This document shows positions 34,844-44,376 of a stretch of DNA of 64,000 nt, piece by piece. The DNA is from Halodesulfovibrio sp. MK-HDV (lineage in GTDB: Bacteria; Desulfobacterota; Desulfovibrionia; Desulfovibrionales; Desulfovibrionaceae). Below the pieces are notes generated by a model. The model did not search any database. It was not told where the DNA came from and was given only the letters and a program-made list of their open reading frames with translations. The stretch covers positions 124,001 to 188,000 of the forward strand of contig NZ_WYDS01000006.1 in the NCBI RefSeq assembly GCF_009914765.1, given 5' to 3'. Position numbers and translations under genes: made by a program. The stretch's first letter is position 1; each line of letters opens with the position of its first letter.

Positions 34844-36310
34844 TTATTTTTTCTTGTTGAGCGCGTCCTGCAGTAAGGAACCCAAAGAACCGAAGTTGCT
34901 CTGTGGCTCTGCTTTTGCAGTTTGTGTTTTACGATGCGCTTTCCAGGAAGTGTCTTCAGAGGCTGCTACGCCTTTAGGAGCGAGAGTAACTTTACGCTCA
35001 GCAGTGCGGAGCTGAGAAATAGTTACTTCAACCTTGTCGCCTGCTTTGAGAGCATCAAGGTTTGCTGCTTTATCAGCTTTAGCCATCAAAGACTTCGGCA
35101 TAAGACCGGTAACGCCCGGAGCAAGGTTGATAAACAGACCGAAATCAGAGGAAGACTCAATTGTGCCTTCAACTTCAGCGCCTGCTGGGAAGCGTTCTTC
35201 AACGTCTGCCCAAGGATCACCTTCAGCATCACGCATGCTGAGGGAGATGCGACGGGAACTTAAGTCGATGGACTTAATTTTAACAGAAACGGTGTCGCCA
35301 ACGGAAACAACGTCTTCTGCTTTGTGGATACGTTTGGTGTAGGACATTTCAGAAATGTGTACCAAACCGTCAATGCCAGGAAGCACTTCAACAAATGCAC
35401 CGAATGGTGTGATACGAACAACTTTACCGTTGCGTACTTCACCAGCAGTGATTTCAGACTCAACACGGTTCCAAGGGTTTTCCTGAACCTGTTTAGCTGA
35501 AAGAGAAATGCGGAGCTGACCTTTTTTGTCGGTTTCTACGCCAAGCAGTTTAACGCGCAGTTTATCACCAACGGATACAGCTTCGTCTGACTGGGCAATA
35601 CGTGTCCAAGACAGTTCTGAAACGTGGATGAGACCTTCAACGCCAGCAGTAAGTTCTGCAAATGCGCCAAAGTTAGTAAGGCGAGTGATGGTTACATCAA
35701 TAAGATCGCCTTCGTTAACGTCTTTGAGGAACTCATCACGAGCTGCCTGCTGTTCCTGCTCGAGCAGAGCACGACGGGAAACAACAATGTTGCGGCCGCG
35801 CTGTTCGAATTTGATGATAGCAAAGGAGAATGTTTGACCAACATACTCTTCTGCATTTTCAACAAAACGTGTATCAATCTGGCTAACTGGACAGAATACG
35901 CGACGTTTAGAAACTTCAACATCAAAGCCACCCTTACGGGTAGCAAGAACTTTACCTTCAACAGGAAGTTTTGCGTTGAATGCTTCTTCGAGCATAGCTG
36001 CACCAGCAGGGCCACTGATAGCTTTTGAGAGATGGATTGCGTCAGCTTTGACAGCAGTAACGTAGAGTTCTACGGTGTCGCCTTCAGCAACTGTGAGTTC
36101 ACCTGCGTCATCGAGGAATTCAGAACGGTCGGCAATGCCGTCGATCTTCGCTCCAGCGTCGACAAAAAGGTTATCACCGGACATACCAATGATTGGGCCA
36201 GAAACTTTGTCGCCAACAGAAAGCGCCTTATCAGCGCCAGTGTAGGCTTCCAGCATTTCTTCAAAATTTTCCATGGTGCCGTTTGGACGGCTATCTTCGG
36301 AACCGGTCAT
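34844..36310 (-). CDS. 30S ribosomal protein S1-like protein (five S1 domains)
   Basis: RNA-binding protein of 488 residues with five recognisable OB-fold S1 repeats. Repeats 1-2 are diverged, as in ribosomal S1 where they bind the ribosome. Repeats 3-4 are canonical (GDLIDVTITRLTNFGAFAEL, EGLIHVSELSW; GAFVEVLPGIDGLVHISEMS). Repeat 5 is GLFINLAPGVTGLMPKSL. Enterobacterial S1 has six repeats and ~557 residues, so this is either the short S1 used in this lineage or an S1 paralogue. The start at 36310 has AAGGAG upstream. The tail is Lys-rich. Confidence 0.85.
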   Translation of the reverse strand: MTGSEDSRPNGTMENFEEMLEAYTGADKALSVGDKVSGPIIGMSGDNLFVDAGAKIDGIADRSEFLDDAGELTVAEGDTVELYVTAVKADAIHLSKAISGPAGAAMLEEAFNAKLPVEGKVLATRKGGFDVEVSKRRVFCPVSQIDTRFVENAEEYVGQTFSFAIIKFEQRGRNIVVSRRALLEQEQQAARDEFLKDVNEGDLIDVTITRLTNFGAFAELTAGVEGLIHVSELSWTRIAQSDEAVSVGDKLRVKLLGVETDKKGQLRISLSAKQVQENPWNRVESEITAGEVRNGKVVRITPFGAFVEVLPGIDGLVHISEMSYTKRIHKAEDVVSVGDTVSVKIKSIDLSSRRISLSMRDAEGDPWADVEERFPAGAEVEGTIESSSDFGLFINLAPGVTGLMPKSLMAKADKAANLDALKAGDKVEVTISQLRTAERKVTLAPKGVAASEDTSWKAHRKTQTAKAEPQSNFGSLGSLLQDALNKKK

Positions 36311-36624
36311 CCAGTTCTCCTTGAGAGAGGGGGTTAGATGATTGATGCACATACGCTTTGGGCGCTATATCTTTCATTTGTCTTATATACAAGTGCGAAA
36401 ACGTAAAGAGCGCCACCAAAAAATGGGCGCTGAAACTCCCGCACGTTGCTTTAACCTTGAAAACACTGACCTTCTGCGTATAAAATCGATTTTCGACAAG
36501 TCCGCAGATAATTTAATTTTTTTGTGTAACACTGTACAGTTTGGCAGTGTGAATTTACTAAGTTGATTCATTTTGTATCATCTGGCATGATATGCCTCTT
36601 ATATCATACATTAGGAGTTTTACC

Positions 36625-36906
36625 ATGGCAAAAGCTAAAGCACGTCATATCCTCGTTGATTCTGAGGATACTTGTAACGAACTTAAGGCACGCATTGTTG
36701 GCGGAGAAGATTTCGCTGCGATTGCAAAAGAGTACTCTAAGTGCCCATCTGGCCGCCGTGGCGGAGAACTCGGTGAATTCTTCCCGGGTCAAATGGTACC
36801 AGAATTTGATACTGTTTGTTTCCACGAAGAAGTAGGCGTTGTGCACGGCCCTGTTCAGACTCAGTTCGGCTACCACCTCGTGGAAGTTACTGAGCGTCAG
36901 GACTAG
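36625..36906 (+). CDS. Parvulin-type peptidyl-prolyl isomerase (PpiC-like)
   Basis: A 93-residue single-domain parvulin that catalyses cis-trans isomerisation of prolyl bonds; no signal peptide, so cytoplasmic. It shows KARHILVDSEDTCNEL, DFAAIAKEYSKCPSGRRGGEL, GEFFPGQMVPEFD and GPVQTQFGYHLVEV, all standard parvulin blocks with the two active-site His and the Cys/Asp position. The ATG at 36625 has TAGGAG upstream; the longer frame from 36592 lacks one. Divergent from the S1-like gene. Confidence 0.95.
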   Translation: MAKAKARHILVDSEDTCNELKARIVGGEDFAAIAKEYSKCPSGRRGGELGEFFPGQMVPEFDTVCFHEEVGVVHGPVQTQFGYHLVEVTERQD

Positions 36907-36985
36907 CAGCCTAGACTAAAAAAGTAAGTGATACTTGTGTATCGCACTGTGCAAGATACTCTTTTTGGGTATCTTGTGAATTTTT

Positions 36986-37023
36986 GCCCCGTTAGTTGTT
37001 GCAACAACTAGACGGGGCTTTTT
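36986..37023 (+). terminator. Intrinsic terminator after the parvulin gene
   Basis: GCCCCGT plus AGTTGTTG pair with CAACAACT plus ACGGGGC (one unpaired base per side), followed by T5. Confidence 0.85.
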
Positions 37024-37158
37024 GCTGGGCAAGTTTTAACAGGCGGGGGAATACTTGGTGTAAGGGAAGTTATCGCACTGCGTGAAGTCAAAACAAGAAA
37101 ACTCCCTGTAGGGCATTTTACAGGGAATCTTCTTATTAAAGGTTGTAGAAAGAGAATG

Positions 37159-38760
37159 CTAGGAAGAGCTATCAGACATATAGACGATTTCTCCACCGAC
37201 AATTGTCATCAGTACCTCTGTGTCAGCTATTTCAGCAGGTGGGACAGTGGTAATATCTTTTGAAAGCAGTGTCATATCTGCAAGCTTTCCGGCAGTGAGC
37301 GTACCACGATGTTTTTCTGACCGACTGCATAATGCCGCATGGCTTGTGTAAGCGGCAACAGCTCCATATTGAGTGGTGCATTGTTCCGCTCCGAGAACAT
37401 GGCCGTCTCTTGTTTTTCGTGTAACTGCTGTCTGGATGGATTCTAAAACCTGTACTGGAAGAACTGGCGTATCAACGTGCATTGTAAATGGCAGTCCCAT
37501 TGACTCAGCTTCACCTGCCGGATTCATACGTGCAGCTCTTTCCGGCCCTACAAAGAGCTCTTTATGACGGTCACCCCAGTTGTAGACGTGCATGCAAAAG
37601 AAGCTCGGGATGATGCCGCAGGTGCGCATGCGTTGCAGATGACCTGTGTGAGCCATTTGCGAGTGAATGAGCATATGGCGATTATCGTGTTGCGGTGAGG
37701 CGGCTTGCGTTTTTTCTATAGCCGAAATGATAGTTTCAATTGCCGCGTCACCGTTGCCATGAATGGATATATGATGACCCGCCGCATGATATTTTTGTAC
37801 AAGAGCTTCAAACTCTTCTACCTGCATGACAAGCTCACCTTTCCAATCGTCGTGTCTCGCATAAGGGCTTAGCAAAGCAGCTGTTTCTGCTTGGATTGAG
37901 CCGTCAATAAAGAGCTTCACTCCACCGATAATGACTCGCGTGTCGCCCATTTCTGTTAGCGGAGCGGGCTGTATAGTGTCAAACGCATCAGGCATTGCAG
38001 AAAGAAAGACTCGTAAGGGCAGTCTGTTTTCTGCTTCAAGGGTTGCATAGCTGTCGTAAACAACATCGGGCATTCCCTCGATACCAAGTCCTGCATCGTG
38101 TACGCCGGTGATTCCTCTCTGGTTAAATTCCTTAACCGTTTCTTCGAGTAAACTTAGATACGTTTCGGGATCAGGTGTTTCTAGTTTTGAAACAATATTG
38201 AACCATACCGTCTCATCAAGTCGCCCTGTAGGATTGCCTTGGGAATCCTTATGAATGACTCCGCCTTCAGGGCATGGTGTATTTTTAGTAATCGAAAATT
38301 GCGCCATTGCACGTGTATCTAAAAAACCAAGGTGTGCTGATATGTGAATAACTACGACTGGTTTATCTGTGGTTACTCGGTTCAGATCTTCACATGTAAT
38401 CTGGCGGTTGTCTGTAAGGAGAGTATCATCATAACTGTAGCCAACAATAATAGGGGCATCAGTATTTGCAGCATGGTCACTCAGGGTTTGAATGAGTTCA
38501 TCAATTGTCATACAGGCACCTAGGTATGCATACTGTCTAAAGATAGCGTACATAGAAAGATGGTTATGAGTTTCGTTGAACCCCGGGAAAAGTGCTGCTC
38601 CTTCTAGGTCTATTGTTTTAGACTCCGACCCTGCAAGGTTAAGCATGGCAGCCGTACTACCTACTCCAAGAATTCTGCCTTTTTCTGTTACAAGCGCTTG
38701 TGCTTGGGGAAGAGCTGGGTCCATGGTGACAATTGTGCCATTTCGGTAAAGTGTTTTCAT
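37159..38760 (-). CDS. Amidohydrolase-family protein (YtcJ-like)
   Basis: A 533-residue metal-dependent hydrolase of the amidohydrolase superfamily. It has the N-terminal beta-sandwich TLYRNGTIVTMDP, the metal motif FPGFNETHNHLSMY, a GVKLFIDGSIQAETAAL block typical of the YtcJ/exoenzyme-regulatory type, further metal-ligand regions HISIHGNGDAAIE and LIHSQMAHTG, and the C-terminal LTAGKLADMTLLSKD. No signal peptide. The substrate is likely an amide or N-acyl compound but is not determined. It follows the GltS-type symporter by 8 bp and would be co-transcribed, suggesting that it acts on an imported substrate. Confidence 0.88.
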   Translation of the reverse strand: MKTLYRNGTIVTMDPALPQAQALVTEKGRILGVGSTAAMLNLAGSESKTIDLEGAALFPGFNETHNHLSMYAIFRQYAYLGACMTIDELIQTLSDHAANTDAPIIVGYSYDDTLLTDNRQITCEDLNRVTTDKPVVVIHISAHLGFLDTRAMAQFSITKNTPCPEGGVIHKDSQGNPTGRLDETVWFNIVSKLETPDPETYLSLLEETVKEFNQRGITGVHDAGLGIEGMPDVVYDSYATLEAENRLPLRVFLSAMPDAFDTIQPAPLTEMGDTRVIIGGVKLFIDGSIQAETAALLSPYARHDDWKGELVMQVEEFEALVQKYHAAGHHISIHGNGDAAIETIISAIEKTQAASPQHDNRHMLIHSQMAHTGHLQRMRTCGIIPSFFCMHVYNWGDRHKELFVGPERAARMNPAGEAESMGLPFTMHVDTPVLPVQVLESIQTAVTRKTRDGHVLGAEQCTTQYGAVAAYTSHAALCSRSEKHRGTLTAGKLADMTLLSKDITTVPPAEIADTEVLMTIVGGEIVYMSDSSS

Positions 38761-38768
38761 GGTTATCC

Positions 38769-40163
38769 CTACGCTTCTACTTTTGCGTCTGGCAGCAGTG
38801 CTGTTTTCTCTTTTCCGAAACTTAATCCACCCAGGAAGTGAATGCCGATAATGGCAGCCACACCGTAAAGAAGGTAGCAGCCCATAACCGTCAGGGCGGA
38901 CATGCTAGGAATTATAGGGGCAAGCAGACAAAGCATAGGGAACGTTGCGACAACAATTGCTACGTTGAAGAAGGCCAGTTCCATTGAAACACTTGTTGAA
39001 TAGTCCGGATCAACAATACGGAGTAAGAGAAGGCCGTTTGCGGTGGCTCCGCAGCAGCAACCGAACTGGGTAATCATACGTTCAGGGCCAAGGTGTTTCA
39101 GTTTGCGTCCGCATGTCCATATAAGGATAAAAGTGACGGTTGTGGCAGCAATGCAAACCAGAAGAATAGGCACGATATACGCGGTAAGGATTGAGAGTTT
39201 CACGCTCATGAAGCTGGCAACAAGCATGACATCAACGGACAGGCTTGTAATATGTTTCTGGACTCCACTGTCGAGGAGATGAACGCATCCGAGTTTGGTC
39301 ATAATGAATCGGATAATTAGGCATACAACTAAGCCATGCAGAAAGAAGAAGCCCCAGCTGCACATGGTGCCGATTCCCGGAACATCTTTAAGGTTCGGAA
39401 CAGCCCATGAAAGCCAATGATAGGTTATGAAATAGGCAACTCCAAGAATTGCAACATGTACTGCCAATGTGTCGATGTTAGAAGGGTGGGTTGTTTCATG
39501 GCCAATGGCATGTTTCTTTTTATCTGTGTAAATGCCGCGCAGAAATTCTTCAGTAATTTTTGCTTTTTTGTTTGTGTTAAAGTTTTTACCTACGACCCAG
39601 CGGGCAACAGGAACGCCCATAATAAATGCTACAATGAAACCTATGTTGGCATAGATGAGACCCAATACACGAGTGTCTGCAAGTCCGAAGTTGTTTTCCC
39701 ACATGCCGCCGATGGCTAAACCCTGACCGGGGCCTTGTGTGAATCCGTGTGTGACCAGAAATCCGTATGCAGGATCAAGGAAATTTGGACTGAAGAGGTT
39801 GTAACCCCATATGGCTGCGGCACCGGCAGCGGCCTGTAGTGCAAAGCTGGCAGTCCAGATAAGTGTCATCCACATACTGCCGCGCAGGTATTCTTTACGT
39901 GAAGATTTAGAAGAAGTTGAGGTGGTCAGACAGAGCGACATAAAGCTGATGTTGAATGCGTGCATGGTAAAGGGGAGGAAGCTCTCAGAGGAGAGATCCC
40001 CCATACCTGAATTTACAAGGATAAAGCCTGCTATCCCGCCAAGAATTGCTGCCGGAACAAGATATTGCTGGAAAATTTTAATGTTTGCTCGAATGAAAAT
40101 GCCCACAAGCAGCATTGCTCCGATGACACCAAGCGTCATAAATCCTTGATATGTTCCTAGCAT
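38769..40163 (-). CDS. Sodium:glutamate symporter (GltS)-family membrane protein
   Basis: A 464-residue membrane protein with about 11-12 helices in two inverted halves. Family-like signals are FLVTHGFTQGPGQGLAIGGMWE and, in the second half, TQFGCCCGATANGLLLLRIVDP, the two Gly-rich re-entrant loops of GltS carriers (each given here in part by position: ~134-156 and ~379-400). GltS carriers import glutamate with sodium; the unusual CCCG loop and coupling to an amidohydrolase make a different acidic substrate possible. Upstream (40200-40230) is an inverted repeat that could bind the regulator encoded nearby. Confidence 0.8.
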   Translation of the reverse strand: MLGTYQGFMTLGVIGAMLLVGIFIRANIKIFQQYLVPAAILGGIAGFILVNSGMGDLSSESFLPFTMHAFNISFMSLCLTTSTSSKSSRKEYLRGSMWMTLIWTASFALQAAAGAAAIWGYNLFSPNFLDPAYGFLVTHGFTQGPGQGLAIGGMWENNFGLADTRVLGLIYANIGFIVAFIMGVPVARWVVGKNFNTNKKAKITEEFLRGIYTDKKKHAIGHETTHPSNIDTLAVHVAILGVAYFITYHWLSWAVPNLKDVPGIGTMCSWGFFFLHGLVVCLIIRFIMTKLGCVHLLDSGVQKHITSLSVDVMLVASFMSVKLSILTAYIVPILLVCIAATTVTFILIWTCGRKLKHLGPERMITQFGCCCGATANGLLLLRIVDPDYSTSVSMELAFFNVAIVVATFPMLCLLAPIIPSMSALTVMGCYLLYGVAAIIGIHFLGGLSFGKEKTALLPDAKVEA

Positions 40164-40199
40164 GTGACCTCCTCAGGTTGCTAAAATAATCAGTGAGGA

Positions 40200-40230
40200 A
40201 ACGGTATCTCGGGGTGTTAGGAATACCGTT
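40200..40230. promoter_or_regulatory. Inverted repeat upstream of the GltS-type gene
   Basis: AACGGTAT and ATACCGTT are perfect 8-bp arms separated by 15 bp, 37 bp upstream of the start codon. A possible operator for the neighbouring LuxR-type response regulator; this link is inference. Confidence 0.45.
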
Positions 40231-40321
40231 TGCTTACCTTCTTTTTAACAGTCTGTTCGGAGAGTTGAATGAGGTGCATACCTTAGATGACAGAAGACAT
40301 TACCTTATTTTAAGACGGGAA

Positions 40322-40341
40322 TTCCCAGAGAGTCTCGGGAA
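40322..40341. promoter_or_regulatory. Short inverted repeat between the GltS-type gene and the kinase gene
   Basis: TTCCCAGAGAGTCTCGGGAA is an almost perfect palindrome next to the kinase-operon terminator. It could be an operator. Confidence 0.35.
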
Positions 40342-40347
40342 ATAGAA

Positions 40348-40369
40348 AAGCACCCCGAACGGGGTGCTT
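40348..40369 (-). terminator. Terminator of the regulator-binding protein-kinase operon
   Basis: AAGCACCCC pairs with GGGGTGCTT around GAAC, followed by T-rich sequence on the minus strand. Confidence 0.85.
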
Positions 40370-40375
40370 GGTGTT

Positions 40376-42745
40376 TTATGCTATGTTTTCCAAAGATGCG
40401 TCATCAGGAGGGGAAGTAGACTGAAGCAGTGGGTCAAAGGTCCATTGTGCTTCGATACGAGTCCCTTGATTCGGAGCTGTGCGAAGCGAATAAATACCCT
40501 CAGAAAGTTCAATTCGTTCTCGCATACTTACTAGCCCGAGACAGCTGCAATTGCGGGTGCGTCGTGTATCAATAAACTTATCCAGATCAAATCCTTTGCC
40601 ATTGTCTTCAATACTGAGCTGCAGGGTATCGTCTTCGGATTTAAGAATGAGTGTTACTTCGCTTGCTTCACTGTGTTTAGCGATGTTGTTCAATGACTCT
40701 TGAACAACACGGTAAATAATAATGCCGAGCTGCTCGGGGATTAACTCTTCTGTTGTATGGATGCACTTGGTAACCGTTATGTGACGGAAAACTCGCTTGT
40801 ATTCCTGACAGTACCAGTCCACGGCTTCCAGAACTCCAAAGTCGTCAAGGATGGATGGTCGAAGCTCCATTTGGATTTTCCCGATATGTCGGACAATTTT
40901 CTTTACGATATCAATCACAGTGTGAAGGATTTCTTTTTGAGCCGATTGGTTTTCGTGCAGATTCTGAACAACATTCTCTACTCCAAATTTAACTGTTCCC
41001 AGAGCAGGGCCAATATCATCATGAAGTTCTGCGGCCAGACGTCTACGTTCTTCTTCAAGTGCATCAAGAAGCTGTGTAGAAAGGTATTTTAATCGCGTTT
41101 CAGATTCGGAAATACGCTTCTCATTATTCTTACGATTCGTAATATCTTCTGCCATAACAGCTGCTCGAATTTTGTGACCAGCTTCATCACGGAGATGAAT
41201 AATTCTTGAGAAGAGCCAACGGATACTATTGTCCGGCGATATCATGCGATATTCAAATGCATTGTTTTCAATATTATCTGTTCCCCATTGGGAGGTGAGC
41301 ACTTCACGCACCATGTTCTTATCTTCTGGATGGATTTGATCCAAGAGGAGGGAAGGGCTTTGGATCAGGGAGTCGGTATCAGCTTCAAAAGCTGTACGAA
41401 ATGCTCTGTTAACATAGCTGACAGTGTTTGTGTCCATCTCTACAATGCATAACATTTCTTTTAAATTTTCTGCGAGTAAACGGAAGCGGCTTTCACTTTC
41501 GCGTAACGCTGTTTCAGCTTCCAGCCTTTCAAGAATTTCCCGCTGCAATAACTCACTTCGCTGTTTAATTTCTTTTGTGCGTTTCAGAACACGTGCTTCA
41601 AGTTCATCGTGTGAGTTTTGTAATCGTTCTTCACGCTTTTTGATTTCATTAATAAAGAAATTAGTAGCCTGTCCCATTGCGGACAATTCATCATTTCCCG
41701 CAATGCAAATTATAGCATTACCGCCGTTAACATGGTTTACCATGGCATTTTTAAGCGAGAGCATACGCGCAATGACGGATCGTTTCAGATACAGAATAAT
41801 GAAAAAAGAACAAAGCAGACAAATAATAGGGAGCATAATAGCTAAATAGTTTGCCGTAGCGAGCTGTGTTGCAAGTTTTTCTGCCTTGTTTTTTATGCGC
41901 AGGATGATGTGGGCGTTGACTGCGTTTGTTGAGGTAACAATACCGTTGGAAAGAAATTTGTTTCCAACCAAACGATCTTCCAATTTCTTTTTGAAGTGTA
42001 CGTTTTGTTTAGACAAAGTAAAAACGCCGTCTTTTTCCTGCCCGAAGCGTCTTATTTCATTAAAGATGGGAGTAAGAAGACTTTTCAGTTTATCCGGAGC
42101 GGCGGCTAGCAATGTAGTTATTCTTTCATTGCTGTTCCTGTAATCGTCTTCAAGTCCGGCAATTTCCATCGGGCTGCTTGCTGTATTAGCTACAAGTAAG
42201 AGAATTATGGACTGATTAAGAGATTGGAGGAGTGTGCGCGTTAAGCCTGTTTGTGGAAGCTTTTGAATGGCGTTGAGCCTTTCACCAATGCGCCGGATGC
42301 GGCGTACGGATTGCGCCATCTGATTTGTATTACACATTTCAAGGTTGATGATGTCAGAAATTTTCGTGATGTTTTGGTGCAGGCTCAGGGATTTTGAAAT
42401 AAGCTGATCCACTTCTGGGGGTGCTTCGCTTTCCTGTATCTTTGCTACTAACGTATTCCAACGCTCAGCAGCATCTTCAAAATCTTGCGTCAGGGATTCT
42501 CGAACAAACTCGTTTGGTGCAGCAAGGATATCTGGGGTAATAGCCTCCATATCCTGTGACTCACGAACGAGAAGAAACGTGTTCATGAGCGAAGGCATGT
42601 CTTGCATTGTAATGCTGTTTATTGAATCTGTGACGTTTCTAAACGTGAAGGCAATGACAGTTGCTGAAAGCACGATGCTGACAATAATAACCATGAGTCC
42701 TGCTGTGACTCGTGTGGAGATACTTATTTCTGAATGTGAGATCAT
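40376..42745 (-). CDS. Membrane histidine kinase with periplasmic helical sensor and PAS domain
   Basis: A 789-residue NarX/DegS-type (HisKA_3) sensor kinase. Order: TM1 (15-34); a ~265-residue, mainly helical periplasmic domain resembling the TorS sensor bundle; TM2 (300-320); HAMP (~321-373); coiled coil (~374-418); PAS (~420-540); phosphoacceptor His575 in LAAELHDDIGPALG; and an ATPase domain with VVQESLNNIAKHSEA and IEDNGKGFD. It is the last gene of a unit in which it overlaps the upstream binding-protein gene by 4 bp (ATGA). By analogy with TorS/TorT, the binding protein probably presents a ligand to its periplasmic domain. Confidence 0.9.
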   Translation of the reverse strand: MISHSEISISTRVTAGLMVIIVSIVLSATVIAFTFRNVTDSINSITMQDMPSLMNTFLLVRESQDMEAITPDILAAPNEFVRESLTQDFEDAAERWNTLVAKIQESEAPPEVDQLISKSLSLHQNITKISDIINLEMCNTNQMAQSVRRIRRIGERLNAIQKLPQTGLTRTLLQSLNQSIILLLVANTASSPMEIAGLEDDYRNSNERITTLLAAAPDKLKSLLTPIFNEIRRFGQEKDGVFTLSKQNVHFKKKLEDRLVGNKFLSNGIVTSTNAVNAHIILRIKNKAEKLATQLATANYLAIMLPIICLLCSFFIILYLKRSVIARMLSLKNAMVNHVNGGNAIICIAGNDELSAMGQATNFFINEIKKREERLQNSHDELEARVLKRTKEIKQRSELLQREILERLEAETALRESESRFRLLAENLKEMLCIVEMDTNTVSYVNRAFRTAFEADTDSLIQSPSLLLDQIHPEDKNMVREVLTSQWGTDNIENNAFEYRMISPDNSIRWLFSRIIHLRDEAGHKIRAAVMAEDITNRKNNEKRISESETRLKYLSTQLLDALEEERRRLAAELHDDIGPALGTVKFGVENVVQNLHENQSAQKEILHTVIDIVKKIVRHIGKIQMELRPSILDDFGVLEAVDWYCQEYKRVFRHITVTKCIHTTEELIPEQLGIIIYRVVQESLNNIAKHSEASEVTLILKSEDDTLQLSIEDNGKGFDLDKFIDTRRTRNCSCLGLVSMRERIELSEGIYSLRTAPNQGTRIEAQWTFDPLLQSTSPPDDASLENIA

Positions 42746-44376
42746 TGCTGTTTCACCCAGTAGGTAGTGTCCATTGGAGAGAGCAGGCCCCAGCGGGAGT
42801 TGTTTATGCCACGTAGTCTACCGTCAATAATAGAGGTGTAAGGCATTGTACCCAGCCAGATAATGGGTTGGTCTTCACGTACTATTTGTTGGAATTGAGC
42901 ATAAATTTCTTTTCGGCGTGCTGTGTCTGGTTCTTTTGCCGCAGCATCTAAGAGTTCATCCACTTTCGGATTGCTGTATCCTAATGTGTTCGACCAAAGC
43001 ACATTTCGATGTGCGTTTGTAGAGTGGTAGGTGCGGTGGACTCCGATAACCGGATCTTCCCATGAAAATACAATATCAAAGGTCATATTAAATTTGCCGC
43101 TCGCAATCTGCTTTGACCAGACGAGAAAGTCGTAATTTTCTTCTATGATTAAGTCGATTCCGACCGTCCGGCTTAAACGGTGACGCAGGTACTTAAGTAA
43201 AGGGATTGCAAGTGCGCTTGCGTTTGGTGGGTATGTCACTTGAAGTGTCATACGTTTGCCTGTTGCGTTGCGTTTGAAGCCTGCTTCATCAAGGAGTTTG
43301 TTTGCTTGTTCTATATTAAGAAGATGTGGTTTCTCTGATGGAGCGTAGAAAGGGTTGTCCGCAGGAAGGGGGCCATCCATTGTTCGTGAATTTCCGCGAA
43401 AAATCTTATGGGTAATAAAGTTTTTATCAATTGTAAGTGCCAGTGCCTGCCGGACTCGGCTGTCGTTGAAAGGCGGACTTTGTAAGTTTAATCCCAGCCA
43501 TGCCATTGCTCTGATTCCGTCCAACCCTTCTGTGGTCACCAATAAATGTTTTTGTTTTTTAAGCTGGTTATGATGTTCTTCCAAAGGAGAAAAGCCGGTC
43601 ACATGAACTTCACCGTTTTCCATGGCCATCGGGATTTCATCCGGTCCTTGAAAAAGTTTGAAGTCGATGGTGTCTAAATAGGGGCGATTTGGAATGAAGA
43701 AATTTTTGAAGCGAGTAAGCAGGATGTGATTCTTAGGTTGATTGGCAGCAAGTTGAAATGGACCGGAGCCGACAACGTTCCAATTGGCTGGATGGGTTCG
43801 TATGTTTTGTCCGTCGCCATAGATGTGCTTAGGTAAGATAGGTGTGAGCACTGGCGTAAGAATTCGTAGCAATGCAGGATGGTAAGTCTTGAGCTTTAGA
43901 ATAACTGTGTATGCATCAGGTGTTTCGATTTTTTGTAGCGCAGCGAGCATAGGGAAAAATGGATGGTATTTGCTGACCGTTTCTATGGAAAAGGCAACAT
44001 CTGAAGAGGTGATCGGCGTGTCATCATGAAAGGTCGCATTCTTTCGTAGGTGGAGTGTGAGTGTGTGATTGTTGTTTGACCATTCCCAGCTTTTAGCGAG
44101 ATATGGATAGATGATCCCGTCTTTGCCATATCGAACAAGTCCCGCAAACAGCTGTGTCCCGACGAGTCCTGTGAGTGTCCCGGAATGCACAGCAGGATTT
44201 AGATGAGCCGGAGTGCTGTTAAGGGCAACCACAAGTGTGCCGCCTTTCTGTGGGGATGCGTTTGACTGTTCCGAGGAGTAGGGGGGCGATGCATATGCCG
44301 TTTGCACGATAGAGCAGATTGAAAGAACGAAACAGGCCACGGAAGTAAGAAATAAGTACTGCACAAACTGTTTCAT
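42742..44376 (-). CDS. Peptide/nickel-type periplasmic substrate-binding protein, probable sensor partner
   Basis: A 544-residue SBP_bac_5-family binding protein with a Sec signal (hydrophobic 7-28, cut near AYA). Family blocks: GGTLVVALNSTPAHLNPAV, YPYLAKSWEWSNNNHTLTLH, LRKNATFHDDTPITSSDVAF, VRQALALTIDKNFI, NPKVDELLDAA and an IYAQFQQIVREDQPIIWLG tail. Normally such proteins feed an ABC importer, but no permease or ATPase gene is here. Its start overlaps the response-regulator stop (TAATG) and its end overlaps the kinase start (ATGA). This suggests it delivers a signal ligand to the kinase; that role is inference. Confidence 0.88.
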   Translation of the reverse strand: MKQFVQYLFLTSVACFVLSICSIVQTAYASPPYSSEQSNASPQKGGTLVVALNSTPAHLNPAVHSGTLTGLVGTQLFAGLVRYGKDGIIYPYLAKSWEWSNNNHTLTLHLRKNATFHDDTPITSSDVAFSIETVSKYHPFFPMLAALQKIETPDAYTVILKLKTYHPALLRILTPVLTPILPKHIYGDGQNIRTHPANWNVVGSGPFQLAANQPKNHILLTRFKNFFIPNRPYLDTIDFKLFQGPDEIPMAMENGEVHVTGFSPLEEHHNQLKKQKHLLVTTEGLDGIRAMAWLGLNLQSPPFNDSRVRQALALTIDKNFITHKIFRGNSRTMDGPLPADNPFYAPSEKPHLLNIEQANKLLDEAGFKRNATGKRMTLQVTYPPNASALAIPLLKYLRHRLSRTVGIDLIIEENYDFLVWSKQIASGKFNMTFDIVFSWEDPVIGVHRTYHSTNAHRNVLWSNTLGYSNPKVDELLDAAAKEPDTARRKEIYAQFQQIVREDQPIIWLGTMPYTSIIDGRLRGINNSRWGLLSPMDTTYWVKQQ

